A DNA stretch of 53,269 nt from an uncultured Prevotellaceae bacterium. GTDB lineage: Bacteria > Bacteroidota > Bacteroidia > Bacteroidales > Bacteroidaceae. The stretch is from assembly GCA_900314985.1 (NCBI GenBank), contig OMXL01000019.1, positions 1 through 53,269 on the forward strand, read 5' to 3'. Positions 37,487 to 47,528 of this stretch are shown in pieces. Each line of letters opens with the position of its first letter. Within the stretch, counting starts at the first letter, position 1. The position numbers and the translations under genes are program-made. The notes under the pieces were generated by a model. That model ran no database searches. It was not told where the DNA came from and saw only the letters and a list, made by a program, of their open reading frames with translations.

Positions 37487-37523
37487 CAACACTATTTCCG
37501 AAAACAAACAATTAACAGTATAA

Positions 37524-39071
<1,548 letters not shown>

Positions 39072-39076
39072 AGGTC

Positions 39077-39104
39077 ATTGAACTTTGAACATTGAACATT
39101 GAAC
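39077..39104. repeat. Four NTTGAAC heptamers between atpD and atpC
   Basis: ATTGAAC, TTTGAAC, ATTGAAC, ATTGAAC fill most of the atpD-atpC gap, ending 3 nt before ATG 39108. Same family as the arrays at 2408, 4404 and 29716. Confidence 0.92.
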
Positions 39105-39107
39105 TTT

Positions 39108-39356
39108 ATGCTAAAGCTAAAGATAGTTTCTCCTGAGCGGATCGAGTTCGAAGGTGAGGTAGAGAGCGTGCTGGTTCCAGGAACACTGGGTCAGTTTGAG
39201 ATTCTTACCAATCACGCACCCATCATCTCGTCACTGGACAAAGGCAAGGTCGTCTATTCGTTGCCTGGTGGTGAGAAGAAATCGCTGGAAATCTGTGGCG
39301 GCTTCGTTGAGGTGCAGAAGAATGTGGTGAGTCTCTGTGTAGAGATTAACGAATAA
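39108..39356 (+). CDS. atpC: F1Fo ATP synthase subunit epsilon
   Basis: The 82-aa protein starts LKLKIVSPERIEFEGEVESVLVPGTLGQFEIL and contains NHAPIISSLDKGKV and CGGFVEVQKNVVSLCVE. This is the beta-sandwich domain of epsilon only; the C-terminal helical hairpin (about 50 residues) found in Escherichia coli is absent, as is typical in Bacteroidetes, so inhibition by the epsilon C terminus is not expected. ATG 39108 is chosen; the longer frame starts in the repeat array. Confidence 0.92.
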   Translation: MLKLKIVSPERIEFEGEVESVLVPGTLGQFEILTNHAPIISSLDKGKVVYSLPGGEKKSLEICGGFVEVQKNVVSLCVEINE

Positions 39357-39372
39357 TAAGGTACGTAGTGTG

Positions 39373-39762
39373 ATGAATATCAGTAAAGCGTGCAACAACT
39401 ACATCGTCCATAGCATTATGCTATTTGCTGTTCTCACATGCTGTGGGTTCTTGGCTATGAAGTTGTGGCCTTTTGACCTGACGGCAGCGATTATTGTTAG
39501 TGGATGCTACATTCTGATTATCGATGTGGCATCAGCCTACGTTTTTCGCTGGCTGGCAACGAAACACGCTGACATGTTACCGACGTTCATCACCGGAGTA
39601 TCTGGATTTCGTTTCTTTACGGCATTGATAGTGATGGCTGTATGGTTCGTTATGTCGGACCGCACTTCGATGGGACAATTTATCGTTGTGTTTGGCATCT
39701 TCTATCTGTCGTCACTGATTCATCATTCTATCTTCTTTTCGAGAATATCCAATCGTTTGTAA
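39373..39762 (+). CDS. AtpI-like membrane protein in the ATP synthase operon
   Basis: The 129-aa protein has four hydrophobic helices (about 12-31, 36-60, 75-95, 100-120). It sits between atpC and atpB where Bacteroidetes encode an AtpI-like protein, which in other bacteria assists c-ring assembly or Mg2+ supply. Sequence similarity to Escherichia coli AtpI is not obvious by eye, so the call rests on position and topology. Start ATG 39373; a GTG one codon earlier is possible. Confidence 0.65.
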   Translation: MNISKACNNYIVHSIMLFAVLTCCGFLAMKLWPFDLTAAIIVSGCYILIIDVASAYVFRWLATKHADMLPTFITGVSGFRFFTALIVMAVWFVMSDRTSMGQFIVVFGIFYLSSLIHHSIFFSRISNRL

Positions 39763-39785
39763 TGAGTTAAAAGTAAACGTATTAG

Positions 39786-40829
39786 ATGAAACAATTAAAG
39801 TCAATATGTCTCTTGCTGATGATGGCATTGCTGCCTATGCAGATGCTGGCTGGTGAGGAGCAGAAGGAAGAATCTCTGAATATCTCGGAGATTGTCCTTG
39901 AGCACCTTTCCGACTCGTACGAATGGCACATTGCTACCTACGAAGGTAAGCATATCGGGTTCCCGTTGCCTATCATTATCAGGAGTTCACAGACTGGTGA
40001 GTGGCATTTCTGCACGGAGCACTCTCTGCCCAAGGGCTTCTTCTTCAACCCTGAAGCACACGGCAAGATCTACGAGCAGATGGCTGATGGCACCGTTGAA
40101 CGCCCACTGGACCTGAGCATTACGCGCAACGTACTGCAGATATGGATTGTGGTCGTTGTTCTGTTGGTGATATTCCTCAGCTGTGCCCGCTGGTATAAGA
40201 AACGTGATAAGACGAGCAATGCGCCAGGCGGTTTCGTGGGTGCTGTAGAGTTGCTGGTAATGATGATCAACGATGATGTCATCAAGGCATCTATCGGTGA
40301 GAAACACTACAAGCCCTACGCTCCCTATCTGCTGACGGTGTTCTTCTTTATCCTTGTTACCAACCTCTTGGGATTGCTTCCTATCTTCCCTGGTGGTTCG
40401 AACGTAACGGGTAATATCAACATCACTTTCTTCTTGGCGTTCTGCACGTTTTTGGCCATCAACCTGTTTGGCAACAAAGAATATTGGAAGGATATCTTCT
40501 GGCCCAATGTGCCTATCTTCCTGAAGGCTATTCCTTTGATGCCTCTCATCGAGCTTTTTGGTGTCTTCACCAAGCCCTTCGCCCTGATGATCCGTCTCTT
40601 TGCCAACATGATGGCAGGTCACGCTATGATACTCAGTTTCAGTTGCGTGATTTTCTTAGGATGGACGTTGGGCGTCGGTATGGGTATTGGTCTGAACCTG
40701 TTCAGCCTTCTCATGCTGCTGTTCATGAATGCCCTTGAGTTGCTGGTAGCCTTCGTTCAGGCTTACGTATTCACCATGCTGTCAGCCGTATTCATCGGAC
40801 TGGCACATCAAGAACACCACGAAGAGTAA
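39786..40829 (+). CDS. atpB: F1Fo ATP synthase subunit a
   Basis: The 347-aa Fo subunit is longer than the Escherichia coli protein because of an N-terminal signal-like helix (LLLMMALLPMQMLA) and a ~100-residue periplasmic part (to about 115), typical of Bacteroidetes. Five or six membrane helices follow; the essential channel arginine is in LFGVFTKPFALMIRLFANMMAGH. It forms the two half-channels against the c ring. Confidence 0.95.
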   Translation: MKQLKSICLLLMMALLPMQMLAGEEQKEESLNISEIVLEHLSDSYEWHIATYEGKHIGFPLPIIIRSSQTGEWHFCTEHSLPKGFFFNPEAHGKIYEQMADGTVERPLDLSITRNVLQIWIVVVVLLVIFLSCARWYKKRDKTSNAPGGFVGAVELLVMMINDDVIKASIGEKHYKPYAPYLLTVFFFILVTNLLGLLPIFPGGSNVTGNINITFFLAFCTFLAINLFGNKEYWKDIFWPNVPIFLKAIPLMPLIELFGVFTKPFALMIRLFANMMAGHAMILSFSCVIFLGWTLGVGMGIGLNLFSLLMLLFMNALELLVAFVQAYVFTMLSAVFIGLAHQEHHEE

Positions 40830-40875
40830 ACATTAAAGATAAAGAAATTAAATATTAACAATTTAAAAACATTAA

Positions 40876-41121
<246 letters not shown>

Positions 41122-41134
41122 AACAGAATAGCAA

Positions 41135-41647
41135 ATGGATTTCACTCAATTACCATCCATCCTGACGCCTGATCTGGGACTCCTGTTCTGGATGCTGTTG
41201 GCGTTCCTGGTGGTCTTTGGAGTGCTTGCCAAGTTCGGTTTCCCCGCCATCATTAATATGGTTGACGAGCGTAACCGCTACATTGACGAAAGTCTGCGCA
41301 AGGCTCACGAGGCTGAGGAGCGTCTGGCCAATATCCAGCAGGAAGGTGAATCCATCTTGCAGGAGGCACGCGAGAAACAGGCTCAGATACTGAAGGAAGC
41401 CGCCGAGTCGCGCGACGCTATCGTCGAGCAGGCTCAGCAGAAGGCACGCGCTGAGGGCGCTCGTCTGTTGGATGAGGCAAAGGCCGCCATCGAACAGGAG
41501 AAGAAGGCCGCCATTGCTGACATCCGCCAGCAGGTTGCCACCCTTAGTGTTGATATTGCCGAAAAGGTGCTTCGTCAGAACCTCCGTGACGATAAGTCGC
41601 AGATGGATTTGATTGACCGCATGCTGGATGGCGCTACTGCTAATTAA
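41135..41647 (+). CDS. atpF: F1Fo ATP synthase subunit b
   Basis: The 170-aa protein has one N-terminal transmembrane helix (about 10-32, DLGLLFWMLLAFLVVFGVLAKFG) and a long charged helix rich in Glu, Ala and Arg that forms the peripheral stalk. The usual Bacteroidetes length is matched. It begins 13 nt after atpE and precedes atpH by 15 nt. Confidence 0.95.
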   Translation: MDFTQLPSILTPDLGLLFWMLLAFLVVFGVLAKFGFPAIINMVDERNRYIDESLRKAHEAEERLANIQQEGESILQEAREKQAQILKEAAESRDAIVEQAQQKARAEGARLLDEAKAAIEQEKKAAIADIRQQVATLSVDIAEKVLRQNLRDDKSQMDLIDRMLDGATAN

Positions 41648-41662
41648 ATAAGGTATACGCGT

Positions 41663-42199
41663 ATGGATATCGGAGTAATCTCTACGAGATATGCGAGGGC
41701 ACTCTTGAAGAGCGCTACGGACGCTAAGCTTGAAGAGCAAGTCTATCAAGAGATGATGACGCTTTCCAAGAGCTATAGTGATGTACCCGTACTTCGCCAG
41801 ACCATCGATAATCCCATGCTCGAAAAGTCTAAGAAGCAGACGTTGCTCGAAACTGCCGTTGGTGGTACTCCGAGCAAACTGACGCAGACCTTCATCGCAC
41901 TGGTGCTGAAGGAAGACCGAGAGAATATGGTGCAGTTCATGGCCTACTCGTATGTCACGCTTTACCGCAAGCAGAAGAACGTCATTCGTGGTAAACTCAC
42001 TACCGCTGCCCGCGTCTCTGCAGAGACTGAACAGAAGATGCGCCAGATGGTGGAGAGCAAGACTCAAGGTACTGTGGAGTTTGAGACAGAGGTGAATCCC
42101 GATATTATCGGTGGCTTCATCCTCGAATATGACACTTATCGCATGGATGCCAGTGTCAAGTCGAAGCTCAACAACATTCTTAACACACTAAAAAAGTAA
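41663..42199 (+). CDS. atpH: F1Fo ATP synthase subunit delta
   Basis: The 178-aa protein opens with DIGVISTRYARALLKSA and has TIDNPMLEKSKKQTLLE and, at the C terminus, VNPDIIGGFILEYDTYRMDASVKSKLNNI. These are delta/OSCP family features linking the b stalk to F1. Normal length; atpA starts 7 nt later. Confidence 0.94.
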   Translation: MDIGVISTRYARALLKSATDAKLEEQVYQEMMTLSKSYSDVPVLRQTIDNPMLEKSKKQTLLETAVGGTPSKLTQTFIALVLKEDRENMVQFMAYSYVTLYRKQKNVIRGKLTTAARVSAETEQKMRQMVESKTQGTVEFETEVNPDIIGGFILEYDTYRMDASVKSKLNNILNTLKK

Positions 42200-42206
42200 A
42201 TAAACA

Positions 42207-43793
42207 ATGTCAGATAAAATTAAACCAAGCGAAGTCAGTCAGGTACTGCTCGAACAGCTGAAGGGTATTTCCGATGCTGAACAGTTCGATGAGGTAGGTA
42301 CCGTGCTTACCGTCAGCGACGGTGTGGCTCGTATCTACGGACTCCGCAATGCCGAGGCCAACGAACTGCTCGAGTTCGAGAACGGTACGATGGCTATCGT
42401 GATGAACCTGGAGGAGGACAACGTCGGTTGTGTGCTTCTGGGTACTACATCAGGCATTAAGGAGGGCATGGTGGTGAAGCGTACCAAGCGTATCGCTTCT
42501 ATCCGTGTCAACGACAACATGCTGGGTCGCGTCATCAATCCGCTGGGCCAGGCAGTCGACGGCAAGGGTGACATCGACCTCACTGACGCTTTTGAGATGC
42601 CGCTGGACCGCAAGGCTCCTGGTGTGATTTATCGTCAGCCAGTGAAGGAGCCCCTGCAGACTGGTCTAAAAGCTATCGATTCGATGATTCCTATTGGTCG
42701 CGGACAGCGTGAGCTGATCATTGGTGACCGCCAGACTGGTAAGACCGCTATTGCTGTGGATACCATCATCAATCAGAAGAGTTTCTATGAGGCAGGCAAG
42801 CCCGTTTACTGTATTTATGTCGCTATCGGACAGAAGGCAAGTACAGTTGCCAACCTTGTTCAGACACTGAAGGAGCATGGCGCTATGCCTTATACCATCA
42901 TCGTGGCTGCTACTGCTGCTGACCCCGCTGCTATGCAGTACTACGCACCATTCGCCGGTGCTGCTATCGGTGAGTACTTCCGTGACCGTGGTCTTCCCGC
43001 ATTGGTCGTTTATGACGACCTGTCTAAGCAGGCTGTGGCCTATCGTGAGGTGTCGCTGATTCTGCGTCGTCCTTCTGGTCGTGAGGCTTATCCTGGTGAC
43101 GTATTCTACCTGCACTCTCGTCTGTTGGAGCGTGCTGCTAAGATGAACGAACAACAGGAGGTGGCTGAGCAGATGAACGACCTGCCCGAGTGTATGAAGG
43201 GCCATGTCAAGGGTGGTGGTTCACTCACCGCTCTGCCTATCATTGAGACACAGGCTGGTGACGTGTCTGCATATATCCCTACCAATGTGATTTCTATCAC
43301 TGATGGTCAGATATTCTTGGAGAGTGACCTCTTCAACCAAGGCTTCCGTCCTGCTATCAACGTTGGTATCTCGGTATCTCGTGTGGGTGGTTCAGCACAG
43401 ATTAAGTCTATGAAGAAGGTGGCTGGTACGCTGAAGATTGATCAGGCACAGTATCGTGAGTTGGAGGCCTTCTCGAAGTTCTCAAGCGATATGGATGCTG
43501 TGACGGCTATGACGCTGGACCGTGGTCGTAAGAACAACCAGTTGCTCATTCAGCCCCAATACAGTCCTATGCCCGTAGGCGAACAGGTGGCCATCCTCTA
43601 TTGCGGTGTCCACGGACTGATGCGTGAGGTGCCCATCGACAAGGTGCGCGAATGCCAGGGACAGTTCCTTGACAAGTTGCGCTCTTCGGCTCCTGAAGTC
43701 ATTGAGACGTTGGCAGCCGGTAAGATTGACGATGCCACCACGCAGAAGATTGAGGCTGTCATGGCTGATATCGCAGGAACGTATAAAGCGTAA
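42207..43793 (+). CDS. atpA: F1Fo ATP synthase subunit alpha
   Basis: The 528-aa protein has Walker A GDRQTGKT (near residues 174-181), the regulatory-site segment [15 protein letters not shown] (written in two parts: [15 protein letters not shown]), [13 protein letters not shown] and [15 protein letters not shown] with the arginine finger. It forms the non-catalytic sites in F1. The stop runs into the AATNGTA heptamer spacer before atpG. Confidence 0.97.
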   Translation: MSDKIKPSEVSQVLLEQLKGISDAEQFDEVGTVLTVSDGVARIYGLRNAEANELLEFENGTMAIVMNLEEDNVGCVLLGTTSGIKEGMVVKRTKRIASIRVNDNMLGRVINPLGQAVDGKGDIDLTDAFEMPLDRKAPGVIYRQPVKEPLQTGLKAIDSMIPIGRGQRELIIGDRQTGKTAIAVDTIINQKSFYEAGKPVYCIYVAIGQKASTVANLVQTLKEHGAMPYTIIVAATAADPAAMQYYAPFAGAAIGEYFRDRGLPALVVYDDLSKQAVAYREVSLILRRPSGREAYPGDVFYLHSRLLERAAKMNEQQEVAEQMNDLPECMKGHVKGGGSLTALPIIETQAGDVSAYIPTNVISITDGQIFLESDLFNQGFRPAINVGISVSRVGGSAQIKSMKKVAGTLKIDQAQYRELEAFSKFSSDMDAVTAMTLDRGRKNNQLLIQPQYSPMPVGEQVAILYCGVHGLMREVPIDKVRECQGQFLDKLRSSAPEVIETLAAGKIDDATTQKIEAVMADIAGTYKA

Positions 43794-43821
43794 ATTGTAA
43801 ATAGTCAAATTGTAAATTGCA
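43793..43821. repeat. AATNGTA heptamer spacer between atpA and atpG
   Basis: AATTGTA, AATAGTC, one A, AATTGTA and AATTGCA begin inside the atpA TAA stop and end 3 nt before ATG 43825. The same unit order, with the same single extra A, occurs between truA and the EamA gene (24442-24466). Confidence 0.9.
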
Positions 43822-43824
43822 TTT

Positions 43825-44793
43825 ATGCCAAGCCTGAAAGAAATTAAAGGCCGTATCGCCTCAGTAAACAGCACGCGCAAGATAACCTCTGCCATGAAGA
43901 TGGTGGCTTCGTCGAAGTTGCACCATGCGCAGATGGCTATCCAGAACATGCTGCCCTACGAGACGATGCTCGAGCATATCCTCAAGTCGTTCCTTGCTGC
44001 AGAGGCCGAGGCACAGACCGTCTTCGACCAGGAGCGTCCCGTCAAACGTGTGGCGCTCGTGGTATTCTCTTCCAACTCATCGCTCTGTGGCGGTTTCAAC
44101 TCTAACGTCATCAAGTTGATGCAACGTACTGTTGATGCCTACGAGCAGGAGTTAGGAAAGGGTACTGTGGAGATTTGGCCTATTGGTCGCAAAGTAGCTG
44201 AGAAGGCACGCAAACTGGGCTACGACGTTCATGGCGATTATGCTGCACTCATCGACCATCCTCATGTCCATGAGTGTATCGAGATTGCGATGGAGTTAGG
44301 TCGTAAGTTTGCTGTTGGCGAAGTAGATCGCGTAGAGTTGCTCTACCATCACTTCAAGTCAGCGGGTTCACAGGTTCTGACCAACAAGCAGTTCCTGCCC
44401 ATTGACCTTGAAGCTGAGTTGGAGCGTGACCATGAGCGTGACCTTACATCCAACATTGCCACGAAGAAGGCTCAGGACTATCTGCGCAAGAACCGTCGTA
44501 AGAAGGAATTGCTGGAGGGTGAGACAGCTCCGCTCAATGACAACTTCATTGTGGAGCCTGATATGAATACCGTCCTGTCGTTGCTGCTTCCCAAGATGGC
44601 TCACCTGATGCTCTATACGGCACTGCTCGACAGTGTGGCTTCTGAGCATGCTGCCCGTATGGTGGCTATGCAGACGGCTACCGACAATGCCGACGAGCTG
44701 TTGCGCCAGTTGAACCTGCAGTATAACAAGAGCCGTCAGCAGGCTATCACCTCTGAACTGCTCGATATTGTAGGAGGAAGCGTCAACAACTGA
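43825..44793 (+). CDS. atpG: F1Fo ATP synthase subunit gamma
   Basis: The 322-aa central shaft starts PSLKEIKGRIASVNSTRKITSAMKMVA and ends with LDSVASEHAARMVAMQTATDNADELL and ITSELLDIVGGS. It is about 30 residues longer than typical gamma because of a charged insertion near residues 190-240 (LERDHERDLTSNIATKKAQ, LRKNRRKKELLEGE), a common length in Prevotella. It is the last gene of the operon and is followed by a large branched terminator. Confidence 0.94.
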   Translation: MPSLKEIKGRIASVNSTRKITSAMKMVASSKLHHAQMAIQNMLPYETMLEHILKSFLAAEAEAQTVFDQERPVKRVALVVFSSNSSLCGGFNSNVIKLMQRTVDAYEQELGKGTVEIWPIGRKVAEKARKLGYDVHGDYAALIDHPHVHECIEIAMELGRKFAVGEVDRVELLYHHFKSAGSQVLTNKQFLPIDLEAELERDHERDLTSNIATKKAQDYLRKNRRKKELLEGETAPLNDNFIVEPDMNTVLSLLLPKMAHLMLYTALLDSVASEHAARMVAMQTATDNADELLRQLNLQYNKSRQQAITSELLDIVGGSVNN

Positions 44794-44804
44794 CAATATT
44801 AAAG

Positions 44805-44878
44805 AATCGCTCAGAGGAGATGGTCCTTTGACTGTGGTCAAAGTAAAGCATGCTTTCCTCTGAGCGATTTTATTTTTT
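44805..44878 (+). terminator. Branched terminator after the ATP synthase operon
   Basis: A perfect 14-bp outer stem (AATCGCTCAGAGGA 44805-44818, TCCTCTGAGCGATT 44856-44869) is followed by TTATTTTTT. The enclosed 37 nt contain a second perfect hairpin CTTTGAC-tgtg-GTCAAAG (44826-44843) and the palindrome AAAGCATGCTTT (44845-44856), so the RNA could form a three-way junction. Confidence 0.85.
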
Positions 44879-44889
44879 GAAGATGATAT

Positions 44890-45780
44890 ATGAGATATAG
44901 TACAAATACACAAGGCGAATACGACCATTTCCAAGTGACAGAGGAACAGCCTCTGTTGGAGTTTCTGTTGGCTAATGTCCAGCAGACGAAGAATAAGATC
45001 AAACTGACGTTGCAGGGACAAGGCGTCAAGGTAAACGGTAAAACTGTCACACAGTTTGACTATCTGTTGCAACCTGGCATGAAGGTGGCTTTCTCGAAGA
45101 CCAAGCGCAACCAGCAACCTTTCCGTAGCCGCTATGTGCGTATTGTCTATGAAGATCGTTGGCTCATTGTCATCGAGAAACAACCTGGCATCCTGTCAAT
45201 GGCTGCAGGTCATTCTTCGCTGAATGTGAAGACCGTGCTTGACGACTATTTCAAGAAGTCGCGCCAGAAGTGTACCGCTCACGTGGTGCATCGTTTGGAT
45301 CGTGACACGTCTGGACTGATGGTCTATGCCAAGGATATGGAGACGGAGCAGGTGTTAGAGCATAACTGGCACCAGATAGTCTACGACCGTCGCTATGTCG
45401 CTGTGCTCTCTGGTGAGATGGAGCAGGACGACGGTACCATTGAAAACTGGCTCAAAGACAACAAGGCCTATATCACTTATTCATCGCCCGTTGATAATGG
45501 TGGCAAGCTGGCCATCACCCATTTCCATGTGTTGGACCGTACCACCGAGCATTCGCTGGTAGAGTTTAAGCTGGAGACGGGTCGTAAGAATCAGATTCGT
45601 GTGCATGCTGCCGACATGGGGCACCCCGTTTGTGGCGATCCTAAATACGGTAATGGCGACGACCCATTGCACCGTCTGTGTCTGCATGCTTGGCTGTTAT
45701 GCTTTGAGCACCCCTGGACCCATCAGCCTATGGAGTTTGAGACCACCATTCCTGCAACCTTTAAACACCTGTTCAAATGA
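44890..45780 (+). CDS. RluA family RNA pseudouridine synthase
   Basis: The 296-aa protein has an N-terminal S4-like RNA-binding part (about 15-75, LLEFLLANVQQTKNKIKLTL) and an RluA catalytic domain. The domain contains VVHRLDRDTSGLMVYAK with the catalytic Asp (about residue 137), LETGRKNQIRVHAADMGHPVCGDPKYG and a final TTIPATFKHLF. It modifies uridines in rRNA (RluC/RluD-like); the exact target cannot be read from sequence. Its stop overlaps the start of a small membrane-protein gene (ATGA). Confidence 0.9.
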   Translation: MRYSTNTQGEYDHFQVTEEQPLLEFLLANVQQTKNKIKLTLQGQGVKVNGKTVTQFDYLLQPGMKVAFSKTKRNQQPFRSRYVRIVYEDRWLIVIEKQPGILSMAAGHSSLNVKTVLDDYFKKSRQKCTAHVVHRLDRDTSGLMVYAKDMETEQVLEHNWHQIVYDRRYVAVLSGEMEQDDGTIENWLKDNKAYITYSSPVDNGGKLAITHFHVLDRTTEHSLVEFKLETGRKNQIRVHAADMGHPVCGDPKYGNGDDPLHRLCLHAWLLCFEHPWTHQPMEFETTIPATFKHLFK

Positions 45781-45935
45781 TGGCTGGCAATTTTACTTAT
45801 TATCTTGCCTTGCTGGCATTGATTATCATTGGTGTGTTGGTTGCCAAGAAGATTGCGTCGTGTCTGGTGAAGACTATCATTACGCTGATACTGATAGCCG
45901 TTGGTGTGGCTATCTACTATTATTACCTTAGATAA
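45777..45935 (+). CDS. Small hydrophobic membrane protein (51-52 aa)
   Basis: ATG 45777 overlaps the RluA stop TGA (45778-45780) and is followed by a second ATG at 45780. The product (MAGNFTYYLALLALIIIGVL, then VAKKIASCLVKTIITLILIA and VGVAIYYYYLR) has two transmembrane segments joined by a Lys-Lys turn. No domain is recognised. The overlap, clean stop TAA (45933-45935) and membrane-like composition support a real gene coupled to the RluA gene. Its 3' end overlaps convergent menA by 8 nt. Confidence 0.7.
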   Translation: MMAGNFTYYLALLALIIIGVLVAKKIASCLVKTIITLILIAVGVAIYYYYLR

Positions 45936-46839
45936 GCAGTAATCCTAAGGCTACGCAGAGCCCATAGACCAGCATGTTACGTGCCGTCTCGCCCAGACAC
46001 TCGTTCAGTTGTCTGCCGTGATTGATACGTCGCATCTTCTGCCATGTCAGTACGTGAAGTAACAGGTAGAAGAAAGGCAGCACGAAGGCCAGAATATGAC
46101 CGTTCAGCCAAAAGATGATGCCTGCCAATACTGCGATGATACCCAGCGAGAGGTAGAGCCATTCTGATGCTTCTGCACCAATCTCCACTACCAGCGTTTT
46201 CTTACCGTCTTCGAGGTCGTTGTCACGATCACGATAGTTGTTGATGATTAGTAGACAGTCAATGACGATGCCACAAGCTAAAGAGGCCACAAACACCTGC
46301 CATGTACAGGTGTGCAACTGTATATAATAGGTAATCGAGACGGGTACGATGCCAAAGAACACTACAACCAGTACGTCGCCCATACCTATATAAGATAGGT
46401 GGGTGGTGTAGAGGAAGCAGAACACGACACAGATGATGCCAATCATAATCATCTCCATGCCGCCATACCATATCAGTGGCAAACCCACTACGCAGGCAGC
46501 AATCGTTGTCAGCGCAATGGCTCGCTTCATCGACTCTATCTTCACCCAACCCTGCGTACATGCTCTCAGCGGACCTAATCGGCGCTCGGCATCGTCGTTG
46601 CCACGAGCGTAGTCAAAGAAGTCGTTGATGAAGTTGGCATCAATCTGCATGAGCAGGGCAAAGGCCATACACAGTAGAGCTGCCGTCCAACTGAATACAT
46701 CAGTGGTAAAGCTACGTGTATCGACCCATGCCAGCGCCAGACCTATGAGTACAGGCACAGCGGCACCCGTCAGCGTCTTCGGACGGGCAGCAAGTAGCCA
46801 CGCCTTCAGTGAGTCTTGTTCGATGTTGTTCTCGTTCAT
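45928..46839 (-). CDS. menA: 1,4-dihydroxy-2-naphthoate polyprenyltransferase
   Basis: The 303-aa UbiA-family membrane enzyme has about nine helices and two Asp-rich prenyl-diphosphate motifs: NDFFDYARGNDD (72-83) and NNYRDRDNDLEDG (about 196-208). It attaches the isoprenoid chain to DHNA in menaquinone synthesis, the quinone of anaerobic Bacteroidetes respiration. KTLTGAAVPVLIG near the N terminus is typical of MenA. It follows the HD-domain gene by 29 nt and is probably last in the DUF4468-porin-HD-menA transcript. Confidence 0.92.
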   Translation of the reverse strand: MNENNIEQDSLKAWLLAARPKTLTGAAVPVLIGLALAWVDTRSFTTDVFSWTAALLCMAFALLMQIDANFINDFFDYARGNDDAERRLGPLRACTQGWVKIESMKRAIALTTIAACVVGLPLIWYGGMEMIMIGIICVVFCFLYTTHLSYIGMGDVLVVVFFGIVPVSITYYIQLHTCTWQVFVASLACGIVIDCLLIINNYRDRDNDLEDGKKTLVVEIGAEASEWLYLSLGIIAVLAGIIFWLNGHILAFVLPFFYLLLHVLTWQKMRRINHGRQLNECLGETARNMLVYGLCVALGLLLI

Positions 46840-46868
46840 AGTTGATATTTCGTTGTTTCGATGCTTTG

Positions 46869-47510
46869 TTATTTCAAGGCAATTTCCTCTGCAAAGATTC
46901 TGTCAAACACAGGGCGCATCTTCGCTGGCTCTGCTATCAGTTGTCGCAGTTCATTGAGTTTGCGCTCATTCTCCGAGCCTTGTATCCACAGGCGGATGTA
47001 GCCGTTCACAGAGTATTTCTCGTCCATGTGTTGCATGAAGCGCTTCCAGTGACCTTCATGGTCCAACTGTGGATAGTTGGCCAGTCCATACTGGATGGTT
47101 CGACGGATGACGGTTTCTGGCTCGATGTCGCGGTCAGCCTCAGCCACCACCTTTCCGTAGATGCTACGGGGTGTGCGTGATGCCGATGCACGATGGTCTT
47201 CCACCGCTTCCTTCATCATCTTCAACTGGTCAGCCGAGAACCAACGCTTCAGACGGGCATCAGCCATCAGAATCTTTCCGCTGGTCAGATGGTGAATAGC
47301 TCTGGGCCCCGTTAGTCCTAAGTCGTGGTAGGCCGCAATGGTGTATGCCATGTTGATGTCAACACCGGTCTTGCGTGCTAACTCCAGTGAACGACGAATC
47401 ACGCGCGTCACATGTTCCATATTATGTGCCTTGTCAAAGGCAGCATACTGAGGCAGTATCTGCGTCTCAATGAATTCGACCAGGTCGAGCGATGGATTAT
47501 TAGTCATCAT
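46869..47510 (-). CDS. HD domain phosphohydrolase
   Basis: The 213-aa soluble protein carries the HD signature: HNMEHVTRV (His29, His33), IAAYHDLGL (His62-Asp63) and a later acidic residue in VVAEADRDIEP (near Asp125). These would bind one or two metals. HD proteins of this size act on nucleotides or similar phosphate esters; the substrate is unknown. Two ATG codons open the frame. It lies 17 nt after the porin gene, across a CTATTCA heptamer pair. Confidence 0.82.
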   Translation of the reverse strand: MMTNNPSLDLVEFIETQILPQYAAFDKAHNMEHVTRVIRRSLELARKTGVDINMAYTIAAYHDLGLTGPRAIHHLTSGKILMADARLKRWFSADQLKMMKEAVEDHRASASRTPRSIYGKVVAEADRDIEPETVIRRTIQYGLANYPQLDHEGHWKRFMQHMDEKYSVNGYIRLWIQGSENERKLNELRQLIAEPAKMRPVFDRIFAEEIALK

Positions 47511-47512
47511 AT

Positions 47513-47528
47513 CTATTCACTATTCACT
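47513..47528. repeat. CTATTCA heptamers between the porin and HD genes
   Basis: CTATTCA twice in tandem followed by CTTAG fills the gap between the HD gene start and the porin stop. This ATTCACT family also flanks the hairpin elements at 9240-9250 and 52560-52640. Confidence 0.75.

Noticed and set aside
41150-42067. Minus-strand ORF opposite atpF/atpH (305 codons)
   Set aside because: It spans two convincing ATP synthase genes on the other strand and matches no family.
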